DNA of 64,000 nucleotides from Jacaranda mimosifolia (taxonomy: Eukaryota; Streptophyta; Magnoliopsida; Lamiales; Bignoniaceae), in contig CM032126.1 in assembly GCA_018894105.1 (NCBI GenBank), forward strand, positions 22,170,391-22,234,390, given 5' to 3'. The notes beneath the pieces were generated by a model. That model saw only the letters and a list, made by a program, of their open reading frames with translations, was not told where the DNA came from and did not search any database. Below, piece after piece: positions 24,208 to 36,580 of the stretch. The number at the start of each line of letters is the position of its first letter. Positions within the stretch are counted from its first letter, which is position 1. The translations under genes were made by a program, and so were the position numbers.

Positions 24208-24971
24208 TCTCCTCCTATTTGCTTATTAAATTAAATTTGGTGTCAAATTAATAATTTATTTGATGCTATAGGATGAAAGTGCTAGCTACCGAGTTCATAG
24301 CAGATGGAGCAACGTGATTTTATTTTATTTCTTTGGTGAAATGGAGCATCGTGAATTTACTATTTCATTAAGGCTAGGGGTATCTTATACATTTAAACTA
24401 GATTTTTAATATCAAAGATATTTGATATTAATTCTTTGATAAATAATAAAGTGAATTTAGATATTTGATATCAATTCTCTGATAAATAATAAAGTAAATT
24501 TAATTTTAGCCCCCTTCTTAAAATAAATAAATAAAATGGAGTATTATAAAGTGGATAAATGCATTTATTCAAACCTACTGAGTAATCAGCTCTGAAAAAT
24601 ATAATATTTTAACATCAAAATTAAGGATAATCTTATATTGAGATGGTGTAATATTAATATAATTGTTTTTTTGGATATTGGCTGTAGCCCATAGGAGATC
24701 TGGTTGAGAGTACTCACATTCCAGAAATCTTTTAAGGAAAATCTTTTGTTTCGCATCCGAATGCATATCCTTTTTCATCTCTATTTAACTTATAAAAGTA
24801 CGTGGCACTGTGCCCTTCAATACTGCCAGCTTTTTAGCTATCATACTCCTTTCAATGCTCAACTTACTCTCTTCTGAAAATCAAACAAATCTCACCTCAC
24901 TAATCCTCATTCGTTTCATTTTATTTTAATTTTAGCCCTAATTAAGATTGATAGATATACACAGAATTCCA
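24208..24971 (+). promoter_or_regulatory. Promoter and 5' leader of the polyol transporter gene
   Basis: A TATA box TATAAAAG is at 24791-24798, which puts the transcript start near 24820-24830 and gives a leader of about 145 bases. ACGTGGC, the core of ABRE/G-box elements bound by bZIP factors, is at 24800-24806, just after the TATA box. The leader is CT-rich (CAACTTACTCTCTTCTG, CTCACCTCACTAATCC), as is common in plant mRNAs. Farther upstream a direct repeat with TTTGATATCAATTCT-like words occurs twice (about 24417-24500). Regulation by abscisic acid or stress is only an inference from the ABRE core. Confidence 0.5.
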
Positions 24972-26432
24972 ATGGATCCCCAGCAGAGGCCGCAAAGGCC
25001 TCCCCTCAACCAGTACGCCCTCGCTTGCGCCCTTTTGGCTTCCACCAATTCAATTCTCTTGGGCTATGATATTGGTGTGATGAGTGGAGCTGTTCTTTTC
25101 ATCAAAGAAAACCTCAAGATTTCATCAGTTGAGGAGGAGGTTTTGGTGGGTTCCTTGAATGTTTTCTCGTTGATCGGTTCATTAGCCTCTGGGAAGACTT
25201 CCGATTGGATTGGCCGCCGCTACACCATTGTTTTGGCCGCAATAACCTTCTTCATCGGCGCTCTCCTGATGGGCCTCGCCCCATCTTTCTCCTTCCTCAT
25301 CGCCGGAAGAATTGTAGCCGGCATCGGGGTCGGCTACTCTCTCATGATTGCCCCAGTTTACACGGCGGAGGTTTCTCCCGCCGTCACACGCGGCTTCCTC
25401 ACCTCCCTCCCGGAAGTATTCATCAATGTGGGGATTCTATTGGGCTACCTCGTTAACTACGCATTCTCTGGTCTTTCCCCACGCATCAACTGGCGGCTGA
25501 TGCTCGGCCTCGCCACCGTCCCGGCCGTCGCCATTGGCCTGGGAGTCATGTTCATGCCGGAGTCGCCGCGGTGGCTGATAATGAAAGGTAGGACTGGAGA
25601 AGCCAAAAGGGTGCTGCGGAGGACCTCCGAGAGCGAAGAAGAGGCGGAGAGGAGACTCGAAGAAATAACCAACGCCGCCGCGTCGAAAAACCCAGAAAAT
25701 TTAGCTTCAAGCAATTGGCATGGGCAAGGTGTTTGGAAGGAGCTCCTGAGACCCTCGAGACCGCTCCGCCGGATTCTGGTGGCAGCGATAGGGATCAACT
25801 TCTTCATGCAGGCTTCCGGCAACGACGCGGTGATTTACTACACGCCGGAGGTGTTCAAAGCCGCCGGAATTCATAGCCGGAGAGGCCTTGTGGGAGTGAC
25901 GGTAATAATGGGAATGGCCAAGACTTCTTTTGTTCTGATATCTGCACTTTTCTTGGACCACTACGGAAGGAGGCCGTTATTGTTATTGGGCTCAATGGGG
26001 ATGGCATTTTCTCTTGCTGGGCTGGGCCTTGGATCAAAATTTCTCGAAAAACGGGCCCACAAACCCACTTGGGCCATAGCCTTGTGCTTGGTGACAGTTT
26101 GCGCGGACGTTTCATTTTTCTCAATTGGGCTTGGGCCCATCACGTGGGTGTACTCGTCGGAGATATTTTCGATGAGATTGAGGGCTCAAGGCAATGCATT
26201 GGCGGTGTCGGTGAACCGGTTAGTGAGTGGGGTTGTGTCGATGACATTTCTTAGCGTTTCGAAGAAGATAAGTTTTGGGGGAACTTTTTTTGTTCTTGCT
26301 GGAATAATGGTGGTGGGGACAATTTTCTTTTACTTTTTTTTGCCTGAGACCAAAGGCAAGAGCTTGGAGGAGATTGGGGAGTTGTTTGAGGATAAAGATC
26401 CACAGAGTTGCAAGATGAGGGAAATGACCTGA
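24972..26432 (+). CDS. PLT6: Polyol/monosaccharide transporter, PLT6-like (intact)
   Basis: Intact single-exon gene for a 486-residue major facilitator superfamily sugar porter, expected to be an H+ symporter of polyols or monosaccharides in the plasma membrane or tonoplast. The ATG at 24972 (MDPQQRP) is the first in-frame ATG; upstream in-frame codons have none. Signature motifs: GYDIGVMSGA 31-40, GRR 81-83, PESPR 196-200, GRR 332-334, GPITWVYSSE 388-397 and PETKG 458-462. Twelve hydrophobic segments with a central hydrophilic loop (about 205-265) fit the family, and length matches plant PLT proteins. FFMQASGNDAV (277-287) stands where many sugar porters have QQxSGID, a local difference also found in the PLT6 branch. 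High GC for the window and a clean frame show selection. Substrate is inferred; PLT6 members are less studied than PLT5. Confidence 0.93.
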   Translation: MDPQQRPQRPPLNQYALACALLASTNSILLGYDIGVMSGAVLFIKENLKISSVEEEVLVGSLNVFSLIGSLASGKTSDWIGRRYTIVLAAITFFIGALLMGLAPSFSFLIAGRIVAGIGVGYSLMIAPVYTAEVSPAVTRGFLTSLPEVFINVGILLGYLVNYAFSGLSPRINWRLMLGLATVPAVAIGLGVMFMPESPRWLIMKGRTGEAKRVLRRTSESEEEAERRLEEITNAAASKNPENLASSNWHGQGVWKELLRPSRPLRRILVAAIGINFFMQASGNDAVIYYTPEVFKAAGIHSRRGLVGVTVIMGMAKTSFVLISALFLDHYGRRPLLLLGSMGMAFSLAGLGLGSKFLEKRAHKPTWAIALCLVTVCADVSFFSIGLGPITWVYSSEIFSMRLRAQGNALAVSVNRLVSGVVSMTFLSVSKKISFGGTFFVLAGIMVVGTIFFYFFLPETKGKSLEEIGELFEDKDPQSCKMREMT

Positions 26433-26989
26433 AAGAAGAAGATCAGAGTGGTAATGACAAGTTTTACTTCTTTATAGAATTGGAAGAAAATGAGAAAAAG
26501 TTTTAGCCTTGTACCTAGCAATTTATCTTTAATCAATAACTTTAAATTCTGCTCATTTCTTAATTTTTCGAAATGGTACTTTTTACTTTCACGTATTCTG
26601 ATTTTTGAAAATATTCCCAGGTACAGTTAATATTCGGATATCACTAGAAAGATTAAGAAAATAATTTCTAGGAAGTTCGGAAAATGAAATAATTGAATTT
26701 ATGTTTAACAGATCGCATCTAATGAGAAAAAGTAATATATTTTGGTTCAGTCAGATTTCACGTATAAAACGGTGGATGACATAACTTTAGCAAGAAAAAG
26801 TGATATATTTTTATTCAGCCAGACTTCATATATAAAATGGTGAATGCTATAAGGATAAATTAGAGTTAAATCCCTAAATCTAATTCTAAATTTGTTTTTT
26901 TTTTGGTATGCACTCCCCACTTCAAGTCACATTAAATTTAAGATTTACTCCCCCTCTCCATTTGTGTTAAAAATATTAGAATGTTATTA
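26433..26989 (+). other. 3' UTR and downstream spacer of the transporter gene
   Basis: A CAATAA word at about 26533-26538 is a likely near-canonical polyadenylation signal. Farther on, an imperfect duplication (ATATTTTGGTTCAGTCAGA at 26738 region, ATATTTTTATTCAGCCAGA at 26808 region) is followed by a CT-rich segment. No gene. Confidence 0.5.
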
Positions 26990-28649
26990 CACTACAAGAA
27001 TAATTACATTTAGTGGCATTAAAAAACATCACTTGTAGCGATATAGCTAAAGGTATAAATATTATTAATTTATCTCTATCATGACATTAATAAAATGCAA
27101 AAAAAAAAAAAAATGTATTAGATGATATATTAAAATGTCATAAAAAATACATTAAATAACATGTCAAATTGCCACTAAAGATACTTTTAAATGGCATGTT
27201 AATATGCCGCTAAAAATGTATGTAGTGGCATTTTAAATGCCACCAAAATATCTTTAAATGACAATGTAATACACCACAAAATGATGCAATAAATGATATG
27301 TTAAAATGTCACAAAAATAATTTTAAATGGCATGCTAACTTGGCACAAAAAGTACATATAATGATGTTAAAATGCCACAAAAAAATTCTTTAGATGACAT
27401 ATTAACATGCCATAAGAAATTAATTAACATGCTAAATTAAATGCCACAAAAGATTATTTTGAACGAAATGTTAATCCACATCTAGCATTCTATATATGAG
27501 ACTCCAACATGCCCCAATTGTCCTATATAAGACTCGGACATAAAACCATCTATTTGCAAAGATATGAGTTTATTATCAAGCTATCATTCAAATGTTCAAA
27601 AAGTAAAAAATATTAATTTATTTTTATACTTTGAAAGTATATTATTTCAATAATTTGCTTTTAATTATTTAATATATGCTCAAAATTATTATATTAAATA
27701 ATGAATTTGAAAAGATGTGAGAGATTAAATTTAGAGATAGAAAATATTTAAAACAAAACATAATGTATAGGCGAAGAGAGAAAAATAGGCAAAAACTTAA
27801 ATTTTTATACTTTTTTAAAAATATGGTTAATTTAGTTGATCTATTAAAAGTGTATCAAGTAATTAATTTAATCAATACATTGTGATAAAATATAAATTTA
27901 TAAATTTTACAATTATTAATATACATATACTTTATCTAATTTTATAATATTTATTTCATGTCACGTCATAACTAAATTATAAGAGGTATTCTTTTTCCAA
28001 AAAAAGAAAAAAAACAGTGATACTAGTTAAATGCCCTTAACATATATTTATGTTAGTATCTTTAAGAAATTATATATTTATAATATCTATCAATCAATTG
28101 CCACTAAGTATTGTATTATAGTGACATTTTTTTTATTACTATCACTATATTATTTTAATGTGTCACTTTACTTTAAAATGACATTAAATTAGTGTTACTA
28201 AATAATTTGCGGCATCTTTTACAAATGGCGCCATAAATAAATATGAAAGACATTTTTGAGGAAATAATTAGTGGCACTACTTAAATGCCTTGCAAATACA
28301 TTTATATTAGCATCTTCAATCGAATAACACTTTTTTTATGTGTTATTTATTAATCAAGCGTCACTAAATATTGTATTATAGTGACTTTCTACAATTATCA
28401 CCATATTATCTTCTGTGTCGTTATACTATAGAATGTCACTTAATTAATGCCACTAAATATTTTGTGGTATTTTTCCTAGATGACACCATAAATAAATATG
28501 AGTGGCATTTTTTAAGAAAAAATTAATGGAACTAATTAAACGTCTTCAAAGTATATTTTATTTGACATTTTGTAATCAAATGCCACTATTTTATATATCA
28601 TTCAATAATCAAATTCCACTAAATATTTTATTATAGTGATATTTGTTTA

Positions 28650-30831
28650 TGTTGGAATAGTTCCCTACAACCAATTATATTGACATGTAATACTATTTCA
28701 CTTGTGATATAATCTTGATTGAATAATATTCTTATTAAATGACTATCTTCATCTTATACTTATTATACTTCACTTGCATTTGGTTGAAGCTCCTAAATCA
28801 TACAAGACTATAAGACTTGGTCACACATATGATGGTGATCATGAAACTAGTCTCTACGGTCATAATTTTAAATATTCCAAGTGATAGAATCTTATGAGAT
28901 GGGGCATCAAAGATTTGGATAGACTTACATTGACGATGCATATTTTAAGGAGTTGGTATGTGAGACATGGATACATGTTAGTGGGTGCTTGTTACAGAAC
29001 AAGTTCACTGAGGCGAGTTGGTAGTGGCAAGTTCTTCAACTTATGATAGTGCATATAATTAGTCATTGGACCTGAGGATCCATGGTAACCTTGTGTTTAG
29101 GTCTTTATGCTTTGACTCTTCTCCGACCACATAGCGGGTCATCTAGAGTTGAGATTGGGCATGAGCTACTTAAGTATGGAGGTTTATGAGATCCAATATA
29201 GGATCTATCTCCTTGTTGTTGTGAAGGACGAGTGCATTTCCTTTGTATTTTATAATGATTGATTCTAAGAAATCCTTGCGCAAGGTAATATGACAATTTG
29301 GAAAAGGAGTTTTCCAAACTGAGGTCATAAAGGAGGACCGAACATTGGATATAGAGACATAGATATTGAGACTATTAGGCAGCCGAAAAATATCTTGCCT
29401 TAGGCCTCTTTCAGGAGATAGGAGATGAAAGGACTGTATTTGCATGGTATGCGTAAGCTATAATGGTTCATCAAGACATAATTCATTCATCTATTAGTTG
29501 GGCTCCATGGGCTTGTTGCTAGACATTGATAGACATCGACCATGGAGATTGGGTACACTTCGATTAATGAAGATTAATTGAAAGAGTTATTAGTTTAAAG
29601 GAGGTTAAACTAATGTGAATATTTCGATATTCAAAATACAATGAGTTGTGAGCCCATGTCTAATGAATGAATGAATGTAATGGGTCACACACAAAAGCCT
29701 ATAGGAAGCTCTTATTTGATAGGAGAAATTTTATTTTCTAAGGAGTTAGAAAATTCAAGCCTTCGCGATTGGAGAAAGGGACGAGTGGCTATTTTAATTG
29801 GCCATCTTGGATTGATTACTTTAAATGTTAAATTAATTAAAATAATTTAAGGAGTTAAATTAGGCTAATTAAATTAAGGAGTTAATTTAATTAGAGCCAT
29901 GTGACAATTAATTAGTCAAGTTAACTTAAGGAGTTAAGTTAACCCTAATTAACTTAAAGAGTCAAGTTAATTGACCTAATGAGCTAAGTCAAATTAGTTA
30001 AATTAAAAAGTTAATTTAATTAAAAAAAGAACTTGGATTTTGGAGGGAATTCAAATGAAAGAGTCCATTTGAATTTGAATTAGAGTTAACTAGCATTTCA
30101 TTTCAAGAGATGAAATGAAAATGTTAATTAAATGCAAATGCATGTGAAATTCAAATTCACATGCAAGTTGGCAAGTTGGCCAACTAGCATGGGAGGTGTG
30201 ATACCAGCTTGCATCCTCTCTCATTTATAAGTAGACATATGGCCAGCCACACTGTGATAGTTGGCTCATTCTTTATTTCCCTCCAAAAGTGTGACATTCA
30301 TATGTTAAAGATTCACACTAAATTCTCTCCTCTCCCTTTCTCCTCCATAGCAACCTCCTTTCACCTTCTTCCTCACTTGTTCTAGCACAAGCTAGGTTGA
30401 TTTAGTGCTTGCCTAAGGTGAGTGGACTTTGTCATTAGATGTCCTACAATTGGAGGATTTAGAATTCCTTGGTGAATCATTGTTGTCCAGTAGTTTCGAG
30501 AGTTGATTTGAAGGACCAAGGAGTTTTTGATTGGAGAGAAATTTTGGCAGCAACTACCTGGATTTGTGGTGGAGGAGCCTGATAAATTTGCCAATTTTTG
30601 GGGATTGGGAAGGGGTCCAACCATTGGCATCTTCTGCTGCGTGTAGTTCTTCCATTGAAGTGTTCATTGGAATGATCTTCTTTCTTCCTTTGTGTTGACC
30701 TACAAAGGTAATTTTTCTGCAACTAAATCCTTATTTTGATCATGAATAAGATCCTTGGAGTGGAGTAGCATGGTTGTACTTTGCCTACTTTTGGCATTAT
30801 ATTTTGGATCCCAATCTTACTCCTACTTTAA
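28650..30831 (+). repeat. 5' LTR of copia element A
   Basis: Starts TGTTGGAATAG and ends near CCTACTTTAA where the 3' LTR has CCTACTTTCA, so the terminal CA has probably mutated. It contains a block rich in AAGGAGTTAA and TTAATTTAATT words (29840-30030) and a TATA-like TATAAGTAGAC near 30225-30236, after which a promoter could start the transcript. Confidence 0.85.
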
Positions 30832-30832
30832 A

Positions 30833-30844
30833 GTGGTATCGGAG
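30833..30844 (+). other. Primer-binding site (tRNA-Met type)
   Basis: TGGTATCGGAGC lies two bases after the 5' LTR and differs by one base from TGGTATCAGAGC, the sequence complementary to the 3' end of initiator tRNA-Met used by most plant copia elements. Confidence 0.8.
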
Positions 30845-32789
30845 CTTAATTCATGCCTTAATTTAGATTTTGGTGAATGAATTCATGTGATGAATTGATT
30901 CTAAATCTCCAATGTTTGATTCCATTGATGAATTTAAGTGTTTGGGTGATTTTGCATGTGGCTTTCTTTGTGTTGAATTGAAATATGCCAATATGTGTTT
31001 TAAGTGTTATTCATGTGTTGGCATGATTTTGATTCTAGTTAGACAATATTAAATGTTGCTTTTGCATTGGATGATATTATATGTTGATACAACATGTTAA
31101 ATGTGGCCTTAAGGTGTTTTGGCTTTTTTCGGATCCAGTTGGATTAGTGTTAATTGGACATTTTTGGAAAATGTTGGTTCTCACTTAAACTTGATTTCTG
31201 AAGCATCTTTGAGCACTTTAATTTCCAGTTTTTAGAATGTTTAGAATCTGGAAATTTACCAAAATGTGTGTGGAATTATGATATGGAGGTGTCCTAGTGA
31301 TTGGACAAGGCAAAAACTTGAAAATGCACAAAATAGGTCCAAGGCGCCTAGCCGCCAGGACCGCTGCTAGGCTGCCTGGGTGCGGGCACACAGTCCGTCA
31401 AATTGGCTGCCTAGGACTAGTTTTGTTGCTATTTTGAGTTTTTTACCTATCTAGTCTTCATTATTCCATGATATTTTAGTGCACAAAAGTTGGGTAAGTG
31501 TTTTAAAATTATGTTGGATGTTTTTGTATGCCTTTAAAGTCTAGTTCAAGTTAATCCTCAATTTGGTGCAAAAATGAGATGCATAAAGAGTTATGCTTAT
31601 TTTTTCCAATTGATTAATTGTTTATGATTTAAGCATTTAATTTGATGAATTGAATGCCAATTCTTATTTATTGTTCATTTAAATGTTGAATAGATGATGA
31701 GTGTATGGGGATGGACGTGAGCCTTTAAATTGGTTTTTTTTGTTTCAAGTTGTTGAAAAGGGTTGTATTAAATAGGGGCTTGCATGCCTCTTGATTTTCT
31801 ACCTTATAAATGTTATGAGAATAGAACTCTAGGAGTGAGGATTTCTTTTCTCTAGTAAATGTTGCAAGAAGACAAAGAAGTCCAAGAAGATCAAGGAAGC
31901 TTGAAGACCCAGGAATATATGAGATACATTTATGTAACAGATAGTATTTAATCAACCTACTTAAAATTAACTAAGTAGTGCACCTATGGATCTAAGTGCA
32001 CTACTTGATTAAGGTTCATGGTCATCCCACCCTAGGAGCATGCTAGGCGCATTTACTTATTTTTGCTTTCTTTATCCTATGGATGTATGAGATGCATGGT
32101 TAAGATATAGAAACCCTAACTAAAAGAAGATAAAGTTGATGAGATCTTTCAGAGCAAGAAAATCCCTCAACTTAGAGGAGTCTAAGTTTTTCAAAATATT
32201 AAATTAATTTGGACACAAATTACAAGGAGTTTTAATTAATCCAAGCCTTCTACCAATAGTTTGTGACATGAGATGCTACCACATTTATGTGTTGTCTCAC
32301 GAGTCGTGGGACACATTTATGGAGGAAAGCTATGTTCACTTACTTGGCATATGATGCACTTTAATTTAAAACTCACAATGGCATTGTCTCATGAGTCGTG
32401 GAATGATTTAGTGGAGTTTATAATTAAAGATTGATTGGTAGGTTCGACTTAACACCTAGTAGTGTAGATGTCGCACGAGTCGTGGGTCTACATGAAAAGT
32501 GAGACAAAATACATCAAGGGTTGCATTGAGATGCAATTAGCAAAAGTTGCTCACCATAGGATTATTTGTAGATGTCTCACGAGTCGTGGGTCCACGAATG
32601 ATGCCTTTGGACCTTGATTCTCACTAGGAAATGAGATTTCCTGAATTCCTTTAGGGGGTGAGGAGTTTGATAAAATAGTGGGAGAAAAACATGCTTGAAA
32701 GTTCATAAACATGTTTTCTAATATCAAAATTCAATCACATGCTTATATTTTCCTTTTCACCTTTGTAGATTTGTGAAATCTCAAGTCAA
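30845..32789 (+). other. Long untranslated leader of copia element A
   Basis: About 1.95 kb lies between primer site and gag and has no long ORF. A GC-rich patch is at 31340-31410. Four copies of a palindromic motif occupy 32293-32589 and are listed separately. The leader may hold packaging signals, but that is not shown by sequence. Confidence 0.6.
32293..32589 (+). repeat. Four spaced palindromic repeats in copia leader
   Basis: TGTCTCACGAGTCGTGG occurs at 32293-32309, 32385-32401 (one change, CATGA), 32469-32485 (one change, TCGCA) and 32573-32589. Start-to-start distances are 92, 84 and 104 bp. The core CACGA-G-TCGTG is an inverted repeat with a one-base centre. Sequence between the copies is not repeated, so the motif has been kept or copied by itself. 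Confidence 0.85.
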
Positions 32790-35700
32790 ATGGCTAAGAA
32801 TCCACTCAATGTGATTTTGGAAACCAGTAAACTCACTAGGCCTAACTTCCGCGATTGGCTTAGAAACATCAAGATAATTCTTGACTCCAAAAAGAGAACA
32901 TATGTTCTAACTCAAAGTCCATCGGATACTATTGGTGATGATGTCAATGATGAGGCACGTAAAATGGTCCCTAAATGGGTAGAAGATGATCCCCATTACT
33001 TTATGATGGCTTTTATGTCCAACGAGCTCAAAAAATCTCATGAACACATAAAAATCGCTTCTGAGATTCATTTGCACCTACAAGAGTTATATGGCGTGTA
33101 AACTAGACATGAGCACTATTCATTATCTATGGAGCTCTTTGGGACTAGAAAAGTTGAGGTTGCAAGTGTCCATGATCACGACCTTAAGATGATTAGTCTA
33201 ATTAAGAAGCTTGCTCAATTGGACGTGACCTTTATGTGGATTTGATTTTCCAATCATTAACAAGTTCATTTGACCAATTTGTTATGACCTTGAACATGAC
33301 AAGCAAGAGGTCACAATTAATGAATTGGTCAATATGTTGGTGACCGCTGAGTTGACAATGAAAAAGGACAAACCATTAATGCTTACATCCTCTTCTAAGT
33401 CTAAGGGCCCTAGAGGTGCTAAGAAGGGAGGTAAAAAGAAGAAGAGTTCTTCTTCGAAAGGGAAGCAACTATTAAAATCCTCTGGAGGAGTTAAGAAAAG
33501 AAAAGAGGATAAAGTCGATGCTACTTGTTTCTATTGTGATGAGAAAGGCCATTGGAAGTGGAATTGCAAGGAATACCTTGCTACCCTTGGGAAGGATATG
33601 TATTTTATTGAAGTGCGCTTAACAACAAATTCTTCCTCATGGGTATTTGATACTGCATGTGGTTCTCACATTTGTAATTCATTAGTCTAAGTGATAGGGA
33701 TTTGATCCTATGCCTTGGTAATGGAGCAAAAGTTGCGGTCAAAGTTGAAGGTGTCATGATGTTAGACTTAGGGAACTCCTTACTTGTATTGGATCCTTGT
33801 TATTTTGTACCGAATCTTGTTAACATGATTTCAATTCCCTTTTTGGATAGTGAAGGATATTAATTTTCAATATCAAATGGAAAATTGAAGGCAATAAAGA
33901 ATGGTTCTTTAGTTGTTATAGGTATACTAAACAATAAATTATACATTTTGGATTCTCAACCATCACTTATGCACATTCAACAAAGTAAAAGAAAAATAAA
34001 TAACTAAGATGATGCCATTTTGTGGCATGCAAGACTTGGACATATTTTCAAAAATAGGACGAACAAGATAGAAGCCCTCAAAGCACTAAATGTTAGTGGC
34101 ATAGATGATATTCCTATTTGTGAATCTTATTTAAAAGGAAAAATGACCAAAGCTCATTTTGTCGAATAAATGGTGCGAACTAAAAGTCCTTTGAATTTGA
34201 TCCATATGGACGTTTGTGGACCATTAAGAGTTAGTGCAAGAAGAGGCTATTCTTACTTCATTACCTTCACCAGTGATCATACTTGGTTCGGACATGTGTA
34301 TTTTATGAAGCACAAGTCCGAAACTTTTGAAAGGTTAAAAGAGTATATGAATGAAGTAGAGAAGCAACAAGGACTTAGTATTGAAGCTCTTCGATCGGAT
34401 TAAGGAAGGGAATACTAAAGTACCGAATTCTTGGATTATCTAAAAGAGAATGAGATTCTCTCACAATGAACTCCACCCGGCACGCCCCAACATAATGGAG
34501 TAGCTGAGAGGAGAAATCATACCTTTTTGGACATGGTACGTTCCATGATGAACTTTACCAATATGCCTATATCCTTTTAGGAATACGCTTTAGAGACGGT
34601 GGCGAGACTACTAAATGTAGTACCCTCAAAGTTGTTCTAAAGACACCACATGAGATGTAAAATGGCAGAGCACCTTCTTACTCATATTTAAGAGTTTAGG
34701 GGTCTCCCATATATGTCAAGAGGATAATGGGAGACAAGTTGAATGTGAGATCCACTTTGTGCAAGTTTGTGGGATACCAAAGAGAGTCTTTGAGTTATTA
34801 TTTCTATGATCCCTTGGAACAAAAAGATGTTTGTTTCGAGGAATGTCACATTTTTGGAAAAGAAATTTATATTAGACAAAAATAGCATTATCGTTGAACT
34901 TGTGAAGTCTAAGATGATCATACAGTCCCACAAGCGGTAGAAATAAGAGAACATCAAGAGCCTAGCACATAACCTCTAAAAAGATCGGACTGAATTAAGA
35001 AGCAACCCGAAAGGTTAGGATTTCTTTATGAAATAGGCTAAGCGGGTAGTGATTCGAAGACCTATAAGGAAGCCATGTTAGATATAGATTTGAGACTTTG
35101 GCTTGAGGCTTTGAAATCTGAAATGGAATCCATGCACTCAAACAGAGCATAGATTTTGGTAGATCTACTAGAGGACAACTTTTAAGGTTAGACTAGTGGC
35201 AAAATGTTGCACTCGAAGGCCCAGTGTTGCTTTTGAGGAAACCTTTTCACTAGTCACTATGCCAAAGTCCATTAGGATTATGCTTGCCATAGCCACATAT
35301 TATGACTATGAGATATGACAAATGCATATAAAGATCGCTTTCCTTAATGGAAACATTGAAGAAGAAATCTATATGGAGTAACCACAAGGTTATACATCCA
35401 AAGGGAGTGAGCAAAAGGTTTGCAAGCTCCAAAGGTCCATTTATGGACTAAAACAAGCATCCCGAAGTTGGAATATACATTTTGATAAGACAGTCAAGTC
35501 ATTTGGCTTTATTAAAAATGTGTATGAACTTTGTGTGTACAAAAAGGCTAGTAGGAGTTCCATATAGTTTATTGTGCTTTATGTCGATGACATTACTCTC
35601 ATTGGGAATGAGAAAGAAGTGCTAAAGCGTACTAAAGCATGGTTATCTTTGCAATTCTCCATGAAGGATTTTGGAGAAGCATCCTTCGTATTGGGAATAC

Positions 35701-36560
35701 GGATTTATATAGATAGATCAAAAAGGATGTTGAGGCTTTCCCAAACCCCGTACACTGACAAGATACTAAAGAGGTTTAGTATGGAATAATCCAATAAGGA
35801 ATTCCTTCCCTAAGACATGGTCTTTGTCTCTCCAAATCTATGGCCCCTAAGACTAAAGACGAGAGAGAAAAAGATGTCCCACATACCTTATACGTCCACA
35901 ATAGAGACCATAATGTATTTTGTTCAATGTATTAGGCTGGATGTAGAACACGCTCTAAGCATTATGAGCCGTTTTCAATCCGACCCCAGTGAAAGTCACT
36001 AGAAAGCTGTAAAAGTAATCCTAAAGTATTTGAGAAGAACTAAGAATTTGTTCTTGGTTTACAGCAATGGAGAACTGAAATTTGAAGGGTTTTCGGATTC
36101 CAGTTTCCAATTCGATGAAGATGACCTTAAGTCTACTTTAGAATTTGTATTTTACCTCAATAGTGGCATGGTGAGTTAGAAGAGTTCCAAGCAAGATACA
36201 ACGGCAGATTCTACTATCGAGGTAGAATATATTGCGGCTTCAGAATCCACAAAGGAGGGTGTTCGGATGAAAAACTTCATCTAAGAGTTGGATGCAGTGC
36301 CTAACATTGCAGAGCCGGTTGTTATCTTTTGTGACAATAACGGAACGATTGTGCAAGCAAAAGAGCTAAGATCTCATCAACGATCCAAGCATATTTTGAG
36401 GCATCATCATTTGGTCCATGAGATTATTGATAGAGGCGACATCCGAGCGGAGAAGGTAGCCCTAGAAGAGAATATAATAGATCTACTGACTAAACCCCCA
36501 ATGCGAAAGGTCTTTGAAGGACATCTTGAGAAGATGGGCCTTAAGACTATGGTAAATTAG
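32790..36560 (+). pseudogene. Copia gag-pol polyprotein, decayed
   Basis: Parts in order: gag N-terminus from the ATG at 32790 (MAKNPLNVI...LQELYGV); a CCHC zinc knuckle CFYCDEKGHWKWNC near 33525-33570; an aspartic protease start WVFDTACGSHIC near 33640, where the usual Gly after DT is Ala; an integrase zinc-binding region (LWHARLGH near 34020, with Tyr for a Cys in CESYLKGK); the integrase core from 34170 (HMDVCGPL, then TPPGTPQHNGVAERR near 34465); reverse transcriptase with SIYGLKQAS near 35440 and the active-site YVDD at about 35580; and RNase H from about 36170 to the TAG ending at 36560. Several stops and frameshifts break it, including three in the integrase core. It cannot act by itself. 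Confidence 0.88.
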
Positions 36561-36567
36561 CTTTAGA

Positions 36568-36580
36568 GCAAGTGGGAGAT
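36568..36580 (+). other. Polypurine tract
   Basis: GCAAGTGGGAGAT directly precedes the 3' LTR, the usual primer position for plus-strand synthesis. Confidence 0.75.

Noticed and set aside
25457..26143. Antisense and alternative-frame ORFs of 60-121 codons across the transporter gene
   Set aside because: They are shadows of the GC-richer transporter frame.
29105..30722. Minus-strand ORFs inside the copia LTRs, also seen at 38367 and 45405
   Set aside because: They recur because LTR copies recur; no domain is visible, and they sit in non-coding LTR DNA.
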